Source of the DNA: Candidatus Kerfeldbacteria bacterium
GTDB taxonomy: Bacteria > Patescibacteriota > Patescibacteriia > SBBC01 > CAIJZX01
NCBI GenBank assembly: GCA_016194465.1
Contig: JACQBO010000090.1
Coordinates: forward strand, 1 to 12,037
DNA length: 12,037 bases
Reading direction: 5' to 3'
Positions 6,959 to 11,570 of this stretch are shown here, piece after piece. A program made the position numbers and the translations under genes. The notes under the pieces are model-generated. The model made no database searches. It saw only the letters and a list, made by a program, of their open reading frames with translations, and was not told the origin of the DNA. Within the stretch, counting starts at the first letter, position 1; each line of letters starts with the position of its first letter.

Positions 6959-7037
6959 CCGGTGGGTTGGGTAATTTGCCAACACAAGCTTCTATTCTTT
7001 TTGAGGCACATGAGTCGGCTCCGATAAGAGATTGTAT

Positions 7038-7122
7038 TGGCGGAGGCGGAAGGATTCCCCGCACCGCTCCGCGCGGCTACGGGTGCGGGGCAGGCGAACC
7101 TCGATACCCTTGCGGATATACC
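7038..7122 (-). pseudogene. tRNA-Ser 3' half with 38-nt hairpin insertion in the T loop (copy A)
   Basis: On the minus strand the region reads as a long variable arm, GGTTCG, then a 38-nt insertion (7094-7057), then AATCC, the acceptor strand CGCCTCC, G and CCA (7038). The insertion starts CCTG and then forms a hairpin of CCCCGCACC with GGTGCGGGG (9 perfect pairs). Removing it restores a normal T loop TTCGAAT. The 5' half and anticodon are missing, so this cannot be a working tRNA by itself. Its last 20 nt are identical to copy B. Confidence 0.62.
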
Positions 7123-7173
7123 GCATTTTCCGACAGAGCCGGACCAGGCTTCGCCGGGCGAGTTCCCGCACCG

Positions 7174-7228
7174 TGGCGGAGGCGGAAGGATTCGAACCTT
7201 CGATACCTTTTCAGGTATAACGGTTTTT
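7174..7228 (-). pseudogene. tRNA-Ser 3' half (copy B)
   Basis: On the minus strand the sequence gives the 3' strand of an anticodon stem (ACCG), a long variable arm (ATACC-TGAAAA-GGTAT), a T arm GAAGG-TTCGAAT-CCTTC, acceptor strand CGCCTCC, discriminator G and encoded CCA. The long variable arm and G73 identify tRNA-Ser. No 5' half adjoins it: directly upstream stands TTTTTGGTGCGGGGTCGAGA instead. The matching acceptor strand GGAGGCG occurs at 10615-10621 on the same strand. Non-functional alone, unless the halves are joined in trans. Confidence 0.72.
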
Positions 7229-7317
7229 CTCGACCCCGCACCAAAAAGTTTCCGTTTGGCGGTGTGCATTGAACAAGGTTCGACTGTATTTTGAATTGAA
7301 TCCTGATGACCAATGAT

Positions 7318-7450
7318 GCGCGCCTCGTCCGCTCCCTTCGGTCGCGGGAGCAAAAACCAAAAATTTCCTTTCCATTTTTTGTCGGCTCCCCCCACCCCCC
7401 GCCGAGGAAAAGAAGAAAGGTAAGGAACATTTTTGGTTTTGCTTCGCCGT
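7318..7450 (+). repeat. left inverted repeat with C-rich palindrome
   Basis: It has three parts. The outer arm (7318-7363) contains the hairpin GCTCCC...GGGAGC. The centre (7364-7429) is a quasi-palindrome whose arms meet around GGCTCCCCCCACCCCCCGCC. The inner arm (7430-7450) ends GCTTCGCCGT. The two arms are exact inverse copies of those at 10105-10228, but the centre has the same orientation as there, differing by about 9 nt of small insertions. It lies beyond the 3' end of the leftward operon and could act as its terminator. Confidence 0.93.
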
Positions 7451-7460
7451 TTCAGACTAC

Positions 7461-7669
7461 GAAAAGAGCACTATTATTTTATCACTTTTGGCTGCTCTTT
7501 TCTCCGTCTTCACGGCGACCGAGGCGCACCCGTATCCGCGTTTGGTGATAGCTCTAATGTTCACGAATCACACACAACCGCCTCTACGCATAGCCCGCTC
7601 GCATTCGCTCGCGCTGGCTGCTTCGGCGTTGTGTGTGTTCGCTCGGTGGCTTCGAGAGGGTGTACGGGT
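7461..7669. repeat. nested inverted repeats beyond the oxidoreductase gene
   Basis: GAAAAGAGCA (7461-7470) pairs perfectly with TGCTCTTTTC (7493-7502). ACCCGTA (7528-7534) pairs with TACGGGT (7663-7669). Within the latter, CACACACAAC (7569-7578) pairs with GTTGTGTGTG (7628-7637), continuing past a bulge with GCC/GGC. A leftward transcript ending at 7689 would carry this as a long folded 3' region. No convincing protein is encoded here. Confidence 0.6.
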
Positions 7670-7688
7670 CGTCCTCTACTTCTCCGAA

Positions 7689-8804
7689 TCAACCAAGCCT
7701 TTGACGCTGACCGGTTGCAGAGGCTGTCTCAATCGCTTCTAGCATGCGATGGCGCGTGACCGCATTGTCGAACGTGGGAAGAAAATGTGTTCCTTCTCGA
7801 TAGTCACGGGCGAAGTGCGTGTACGCTTGTGCGACATTAGTGCCAGGTCCTTGCGCCGACGCCCATTGATATTTCTCAGGCACGGGCAGGGTCTCGAGAC
7901 CGGTCTGCGCGCCTTTGCCACCTCGCACAGTCATCTCAAAGATCTGGGCATGGCCTCCGTCGGCGGTGAGTTGCAGATCGCCCTCGGTGCCGTTGATTTC
8001 CCACAGTAGATTCGTACCGCGCGACACGCCGCCACGATAGTGGATCGAAAATGCGGCGCTGCTCTCGAGTAGCCCACTGACCAACACCTGATCATCCGCC
8101 TCCATCGGCTTGCTTTCGCCCGTTCCATCGACCACATAGGACTTTCGTCGCGTAGTCATGGTAGCCACGAGTTCTTGGACTTCGCCCAAGGTGTAGCACA
8201 GTGCCTCCGCTGTATGGCCGAGCGGTACCGACAGCATCGTCGCGCCGTTTTTCCTGTCGTTCATATAAGCGTTGAATGGCGGTACCGTCGGACCCCAGCC
8301 CATGCCCGAACCAATCAGCGTAGTGGAGAGAACTTCGCCGACGTAGCCTTGCTTAATCAGGTCACGCACGTAATTCACTGACGGTGCGGAGCGGGCCTGC
8401 AACCCTACCACAGCAAGAACGCCCGTTTTCTTCGCCAGTGCAGCCAAGGCCTCCGCCTCTTTCAAGCCGTTGCCGAGTGGCCATTCGCAGTACACGGCCT
8501 TGCCTGCATTGAGTGCCGCAGTCGCTAGTTCGAGATGGTGTGGCACTTTCACGGTGATAACGACAACATCCACGTCTGGACTTTTTACGAGGTCTTGGTG
8601 GTTATCGAATGCGTTTGGCACACCGAAGAACTTACTGGCAGCATCGGCCGACTCACGACTCGTTGTGGATAGCGCCGTGATCTCGAAGTCATCCGAGAGC
8701 GACTTCAAAGCAGGGATATGTGCCTGTGCAGCCCATCCGCGATCCGGATTGGCGCCGATGATGCCGACACGAATCTTTGGTGATTTTTTATCTGTTGTTT
8801 TCAT
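7689..8804 (-). CDS. Gfo/Idh/MocA family oxidoreductase, Gal80-like
   Basis: This 371-residue protein has an N-terminal NAD(P)-binding Rossmann fold with VGIIGANPDRGWAAQAHIPAL (Gly14 and Gly17 in the dinucleotide loop) and DVDVVVITVKVPHH (77-90). The usual catalytic EKP motif is replaced by EWPLG (107-111), as in the yeast regulator Gal80 and its bacterial relatives. Other shared points are VGLQARSAPSV (133-143), LGHTAEALCYTLG (195-207) and GTEGDLQLTADGGHAQI (272-288). Loss of the lysine makes ordinary dehydrogenase chemistry doubtful; it could bind NAD(P) and act as a sensor or on another substrate. It is the last gene of a leftward operon, 2 nt after the DUF2798 gene, without a Shine-Dalgarno site. 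It appears GC-richer than the other cassette genes, so it may have a separate origin. Confidence 0.92.
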   Translation of the reverse strand: MKTTDKKSPKIRVGIIGANPDRGWAAQAHIPALKSLSDDFEITALSTTSRESADAASKFFGVPNAFDNHQDLVKSPDVDVVVITVKVPHHLELATAALNAGKAVYCEWPLGNGLKEAEALAALAKKTGVLAVVGLQARSAPSVNYVRDLIKQGYVGEVLSTTLIGSGMGWGPTVPPFNAYMNDRKNGATMLSVPLGHTAEALCYTLGEVQELVATMTTRRKSYVVDGTGESKPMEADDQVLVSGLLESSAAFSIHYRGGVSRGTNLLWEINGTEGDLQLTADGGHAQIFEMTVRGGKGAQTGLETLPVPEKYQWASAQGPGTNVAQAYTHFARDYREGTHFLPTFDNAVTRHRMLEAIETASATGQRQRLG

Positions 8805-8806
8805 TT

Positions 8807-9034
8807 TTATTCGCTAATGGAATCAACAAACTTTTTAATCGGAGGTGTGAGAACGCTGGCTATGACCATACCGAGGGGTAGTTGGCCAAGATAGGAGACT
8901 ATCCATTTTTGAAAGAAATTATCCACGAAGCCAAGGTTGAGCCAAGTAATGGCGAACGACATAATCAACCCCCCGAAAAGACCGAAAAGTACGCCCATGA
9001 GCACACCAGAATATTTTTTAGGAATTTTTCTCAT
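8807..9034 (-). CDS. DUF2798-like two-helix membrane protein
   Basis: The 75-residue product has a basic start (MRKIPKKYSG), a first hydrophobic helix (about residues 11-32, GVLMGVLFGLFGGLIMSFAITW), a short loop, and a second helix (about 46-64, SYLGQLPLGMVIASVLTPP) before a charged end. The two-helix layout and the FxxxWxxSYLxxxPLxxxxA pattern resemble DUF2798 proteins, which are small membrane proteins of unknown role often found near redox regulators. It is packed between two genes with gaps of 3 and 2 nt, so it is surely co-transcribed and possibly translated by reinitiation. The family name comes from pattern memory. Confidence 0.75.
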   Translation of the reverse strand: MRKIPKKYSGVLMGVLFGLFGGLIMSFAITWLNLGFVDNFFQKWIVSYLGQLPLGMVIASVLTPPIKKFVDSISE

Positions 9035-9037
9035 AGT

Positions 9038-9610
9038 TTATGGAGTTCGTGCAATCTTGAGTGCGCTTACCCACCAGTCCAACTCTTTCAACTGTTTTCC
9101 AATATCACCACTGATAAATTCAGGTTTTGGGATACCACTCTCATCAATCGCATTAAAGATGTTACGGATAAGAATATGGTTCATGGTATTGGCAACACTC
9201 GCGACTTTTAATTCCGCCAGTACTGGGATCAGGTGTTCGATCGCGCGACTTCCGCCCACGGCTCCACCATATCCGACAAATGCGGCAGCTTTGTAGTTCC
9301 ATTCAGCAAAGATGTAGTCGAGGAAGTTCTTCAGACTTCCGGGAATAGAATGATTATATTCGCCCGTAATAAATACAAATCCGTCCGCACTCGCGATTTT
9401 ATTAGCGAGCTTTTTCTGAACTTCGCCATACTGATGCATCATGGGCGGCATTGCTTGGTCGAAAAGCGGGAGGTTCAGCTCCGCCACATCGAGCAGCTCA
9501 AACTTCATGTCGGGAGCAGCTTTTATCGCCTCTTTTACATACCAGTCAGCTATTTTTCTACCGACCCTACCCTCACGAACTGTCCCCACGATAATTAAAA
9601 TTTTATTCAC
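9038..9610 (-). CDS. NADPH-dependent FMN reductase family protein
   Basis: This 190-residue flavodoxin-like enzyme is expected to bind FMN and use NAD(P)H to reduce flavins, quinones or azo compounds in the cytoplasm. Visible motifs are the phosphate-binding loop IIVGTVREGRVGRKIADW (residues 6-23), the family signature GEYNHSIPGSLKNFLDY (83-99) and the loop VGYGGAVGGSRAIEHL (112-127). The length is normal for the family. The start is GTG at 9610, with no ATG in a better place and no Shine-Dalgarno site. A -10 box (TACACT) lies 6 nt upstream, so the mRNA probably begins at the start codon itself. It is the first gene of the leftward operon and diverges from the HxlR regulator, which is typical of quinone- or electrophile-inducible reductases. 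Confidence 0.92.
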   Translation of the reverse strand: MNKILIIVGTVREGRVGRKIADWYVKEAIKAAPDMKFELLDVAELNLPLFDQAMPPMMHQYGEVQKKLANKIASADGFVFITGEYNHSIPGSLKNFLDYIFAEWNYKAAAFVGYGGAVGGSRAIEHLIPVLAELKVASVANTMNHILIRNIFNAIDESGIPKPEFISGDIGKQLKELDWWVSALKIARTP

Positions 9611-9616
9611 ATGACA

Positions 9617-9645
9617 AGTGTAGCGGCGTGCATTCTATGTTGCAA
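9617..9645 (-). promoter_or_regulatory. promoter of the reductase operon (leaderless)
   Basis: On the minus strand TTGCAA (9645-9640) and TACACT (9622-9617) are 17 bp apart. The expected start falls at about 9610, the first base of the GTG start codon. The -35 box is self-complementary and is the same six bases used by the divergent hxlR promoter. Confidence 0.58.
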
Positions 9646-9669
9646 GTACGCACACATTTGTGCTATACT
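9640..9669 (+). promoter_or_regulatory. promoter of the HxlR gene (leaderless)
   Basis: TTGCAA (9640-9645) and TATACT (9664-9669) are 18 bp apart. The expected start is about 9676, the A of the ATG, with no Shine-Dalgarno site. It shares its -35 box with the leftward promoter, so one bound regulator could block both. Confidence 0.65.
9650..9663. promoter_or_regulatory. candidate HxlR operator (GCACA-N4-TGTGC)
   Basis: A perfect 5-bp inverted repeat with a 4-bp spacer fills the hxlR spacer between the -35 and -10 boxes, a position suited to autorepression. HxlR dimers bind such short inverted repeats. No second copy of the site was noticed. Confidence 0.42.
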
Positions 9670-9675
9670 CACCTT

Positions 9676-10092
9676 ATGGTACGTATTGTTTCGCAATACA
9701 ATGAAGAATGTCCGCCGGAAATAAACGTTATTGATTCCGTTTCTGGCAAATGGACGGTCGTTATCGTGTCGGTATTATCGCAAAAAACACGTCGAAATGG
9801 TGAGTTAAAGCGGCTGGTAAGCGGTATTTCTCATAAAGTGCTCACGCAAACACTCAGACGTCTTGAGCGTGATGGGATAGTCGCACGTAAAGTTTTCCCT
9901 GTTGTTCCCCCGCAAGTTGAATATTCTCTCACATCGCTTGGTAAATCATTAGTGGGGTTACTTTCAGATCTTCGCACATGGTCAGCAGCGCATTATGGAG
10001 AAGTAAAAAAGGCGCGCACCAAATACGATAGTCGTCCCAAAGAGAAAATTGATGATTCGATTGTCTTGGATAAAGCTAACGCAAAAATATAA
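9676..10092 (+). CDS. HxlR family transcriptional regulator
   Basis: The 138-residue product is a winged-helix DNA-binding protein of the HxlR group (YodB, HypR, QorR). It shows the signature from Cys12 through SVSGKWTVVIVSVLS (about 21-35), FxxLxxxxxGISHKVLTQTLRRLERDGIV (recognition helix about 51-69) and the wing VEYSLTSLGKSL (81-92). Cys12 is the only cysteine and occupies the conserved N-terminal position that senses electrophiles or oxidants in this family. The frame opens at 9628, but the ATG at 9676 fits the family's N-terminus and coincides with the predicted transcript start. The C-terminal tail beyond residue 112 is charged and extra. It diverges from the reductase operon and probably represses both it and itself. 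Confidence 0.93.
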   Translation: MVRIVSQYNEECPPEINVIDSVSGKWTVVIVSVLSQKTRRNGELKRLVSGISHKVLTQTLRRLERDGIVARKVFPVVPPQVEYSLTSLGKSLVGLLSDLRTWSAAHYGEVKKARTKYDSRPKEKIDDSIVLDKANAKI

Positions 10093-10104
10093 AGATATAT
10101 GACT

Positions 10105-10228
10105 ACGGCGAAGCAAAACCAAAAAATTCCTTTCCATTTTTTCGGCTCCCCCCACCCCCCGCCGAGGAAAAGGTAAGGAACATTTTTGGTTTTTGCTCCC
10201 GCGACCGAAGGGAGCGGACGAGGCGCGC
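10105..10228 (-). repeat. right inverted repeat with C-rich palindrome
   Basis: This is the counterpart of 7318-7450. The inner arm (10105-10125) and outer arm (10183-10228) are exact inverse copies of the left ones. The centre (10126-10182) is a quasi-palindrome around GGCTCCCCCCACCCCCCGCC, in the same orientation as on the left. It begins 12 nt after the HxlR stop and could form a strong terminator hairpin for that gene. Confidence 0.93.
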
Positions 10229-10274
10229 AGATTGGAGCGTACGATTCAGTTTCAAGCCACCACGCGCTCCGCGC

Positions 10275-10357
10275 GTGAGATTAGTAGCTTTCTCAGGGTT
10301 CAGCTCGAAATGCAGGCGAACTCGCGAGACCTTTTCAGGTCTGCAGCTTTTTCTCGA
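10275..10357 (-). pseudogene. tRNA-Ser 3' half with 34-nt T-loop insertion (copy C)
   Basis: On the minus strand, GAGAAAAAGCTGCAGACC-TGAAAA-GGTCTCGCGAGTTCG closely follows the anticodon stem, variable arm and T arm of the intact tRNA-Ser next to it. A 34-nt insertion (10316-10283) beginning CCTGC then interrupts the T loop between TTCG and AAT, the same point as in copy A. AATCTCAC follows, but the acceptor strand and CCA are replaced by the hairpin CACGCGC-TCC-GCGCGTG (10261-10277). It is a decayed partial duplicate of the neighbouring tRNA. Confidence 0.6.
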
Positions 10358-10380
10358 CCCCGCACCAAAAAATAATCAAC

Positions 10381-10470
10381 TGGCGGAGGAGGTGAGATTC
10401 GAACTCACGAGACCCTTTCGGGTCTGCAGCTTTTCGAGAGCTGTGCCTTCAACCACTCGGCCACTCCTCC
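10381..10470 (-). tRNA. tRNA-Ser(CGA)
   Basis: This is a complete 90-nt class II tRNA. Acceptor GGAGGAG/CTCCTCC has 7 of 7 pairs with discriminator G and encoded CCA. The D arm is GCCGAGTGGTTGAAGGC. The anticodon stem CAGCT/AGCTG encloses loop CTCGAAA with anticodon CGA, which reads UCG. The variable arm AGACCC-GAAA-GGGTCT is long, as in serine tRNAs, and the T arm is GTGAG-TTCGAAT-CTCAC. A run of six T follows shortly after the CCA on the minus strand and may end transcription. All surrounding tRNA-like sequence is broken, so this is the only working tRNA here. Confidence 0.96.
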
Positions 10471-10511
10471 ACCGGCTGACGACTTTGATAAAATTGAAAT
10501 GGGCTTTTTTT

Positions 10512-10605
10512 GGTGCGGGGCGGGCCGTCACTTTTCCGTCGGAGCCGGATCAGGCTCCGCCTGACAACCCTTGCCCCGCATCGGAGCGAAGCGACTGGTG
10601 CGGGG
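10512..10605. repeat. cluster of GGTGCGGGG palindromes right of the tRNA
   Basis: GGTGCGGGG occurs at 10512-10520 and 10597-10605, with a one-mismatch complement CCCCGCATC at 10574-10582 that pairs with the latter. Between them TCAGGC/GCCTGA and CGGAGCC/GGCTCCG form overlapping hairpins. The stretch from about 10530 to 10582 resembles 7122-7172 in the left cluster in the same orientation, so both clusters carry copies of one repeat. No protein is encoded. Confidence 0.65.
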
Positions 10606-10621
10606 ACTCAGGCACGCCTCC
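10606..10621 (-). pseudogene. possible tRNA-Ser 5' end fragment
   Basis: On the minus strand GGAGGCG-TG-CCTGAGT resembles the first 16 bases of a serine tRNA (usual form ...TGGCTGAGT or TGGCCGAGT, one change). It runs straight into CCCCGCACC, the repeat unit that interrupts copy A. Its acceptor strand is fully complementary to CGCCTCC of copies A and B, 3.4 kb downstream on the same strand. Confidence 0.45.
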
Positions 10622-10686
10622 AAAAGATGTAGGTCGTGCGAATGGTAGCTTTTTTATGGAGAAAAATCAACTCCCACCCCACCCAA

Positions 10687-10707
10687 CCTCCCCTCGGGCA
10701 GGGGAGG
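10687..10707 (-). terminator. hairpin downstream of the HupE-like gene
   Basis: CCTCCCCT and AGGGGAGG pair over 8 bp around a 5-nt loop, 20 nt after the stop of the leftward HupE-like gene. The minus strand then reads GGTTGGGTGGGGTGGGAG, and a T run appears only about 20 nt later, so this is not a classic intrinsic terminator. Confidence 0.5.
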
Positions 10708-10727
10708 GGCGCGCTTGACTGTCGACC

Positions 10728-11570
10728 CTAGGCTCGGAGGACGAAGCCGCGAATGATTCGCTCGATGGCCCAGAAAAGTCCAATACCACCAATCGTGGCA
10801 CCGGCCAGCTTAACCGCTTGCGGATACAGGCGCCGCTTCCGAAAAACGTAAATTACTGGGAGCGCCAAGCTGACGATGATCAACTGCCCGACTTCAATCC
10901 CGATATTGAAGGAGACGAGCGAAGAGAGAAAGCGATCGGCCGGGATTTGAATTTCCTTGAGCAAGCCGGCGAACCCTAAGCCATGAAACAGACCGAAGAA
11001 AAAGACGGCCATAATTTTCGATCGGCCATGTCCAAAAAATCGGCGCTGGGCCAAGAAGACGGTGGTGAAGGCGACGTAAGCGATGGAAATAGCAATCAGT
11101 GGCTCAACGTATTTCGAGGGGAGAGTAAAGACTCCGGTGCCGGAGAGAATGAGGGTGATACTGTGAGCGATGGTAAAGGTGCTGGTCAGGCGAAGGATAT
11201 CTTTGATTGATGAGAAGACGAGCAGTAACGACAAGACAAATAAAATATGATCGGGGCCGGAGAGAATATGCTTGACCCCGAGCTTCATGAAGTCGAGCGT
11301 GTTGTCCCAGATCGAGGTCTGGCGGGCGGTGATGATTCGCAGGACTTCCGCACTCGTCTTATTTTTCAGCTTCGCCGCGAAGGCAGGCGTCTGAGCGTTG
11401 ATGAACGCTTCGATCTCTGCCGTGGTGGCATGTGGATGTTGCTGCAGGTACTCGATCACCGGGCGCGGCAGGAGTTCGTGAGCCTGAACATCCATCGGCC
11501 GAAACAGAAAGACGGTAAAAGCAATCCCTAGAACAACTGCAATTTTCCTAGAGCTGTTTGAGCGTATCAC
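10728..11570 (-). CDS. HupE/UreJ-like membrane protein
   Basis: This 280-residue membrane protein belongs with the HupE/UreJ type, some members of which move nickel or cobalt. It has a signal peptide ending ...DVQA before HELLPRP (about residue 31), a periplasmic helical part (about 31-95), and then about six membrane helices. Likely metal ligands are His101, Asp107 and His108 in HILSGPDHILF, His136 in TIAHS, His196 in LFHGLGFAG and Glu226 in IGIEVGQ. The chosen start is GTG at 11570, which gives a proper signal peptide and overlaps the end of the TPR gene by 23 nt. The longer frame to 11669 would overlap by about 120 nt and add an unlikely basic extension. The metal specificity cannot be read from the sequence. 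Confidence 0.86.
   Translation of the reverse strand: MIRSNSSRKIAVVLGIAFTVFLFRPMDVQAHELLPRPVIEYLQQHPHATTAEIEAFINAQTPAFAAKLKNKTSAEVLRIITARQTSIWDNTLDFMKLGVKHILSGPDHILFVLSLLLVFSSIKDILRLTSTFTIAHSITLILSGTGVFTLPSKYVEPLIAISIAYVAFTTVFLAQRRFFGHGRSKIMAVFFFGLFHGLGFAGLLKEIQIPADRFLSSLVSFNIGIEVGQLIIVSLALPVIYVFRKRRLYPQAVKLAGATIGGIGLFWAIERIIRGFVLRA

Larger units (their letters stand above)
7318..10228. mobile_element. putative redox-gene cassette bounded by long inverted repeats
   Basis: Bases 7318-7363 are the exact reverse complement of 10183-10228 (46 of 46), and 7430-7450 of 10105-10125 (21 of 21). Inside are two divergent transcription units with four genes of redox type and a regulator. No transposase or recombinase is present, so if mobile it depends on another element. 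A weaker inverted similarity (CCAAT at 7310-7314, ATTGG at 10231-10235) continues outside, and no target-site duplication is evident. An alternative is that the repeat is an interspersed 3'-end element copied after both convergently pointing gene ends. Confidence 0.5.

Noticed and set aside
7038..7193. Repeated 20-mer spaced by about 136 nt, considered as a CRISPR or tandem repeat
   Set aside because: There are only two units, and both are the 3' end of a tRNA-Ser with CCA.
6967..7294. Overlapping forward ORFs with peptides such as RRRKDSNLR, AEAEGFEPS and GGGGRIRTFD
   Set aside because: These are well-known false proteins from reading the antisense of tRNA genes; here they come from the tRNA-Ser fragments.
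7433..7759. 108-residue forward ORF between the left repeat and the oxidoreductase gene
   Set aside because: Its composition follows nested inverted repeats, no domain is visible, and its 3' part is antisense to the conserved C-terminus of the oxidoreductase.
10193..10718. Forward ORFs (60 and 147 residues) across the tRNA-Ser gene
   Set aside because: They run through the antisense of the tRNA and the palindromic repeats; no protein character.
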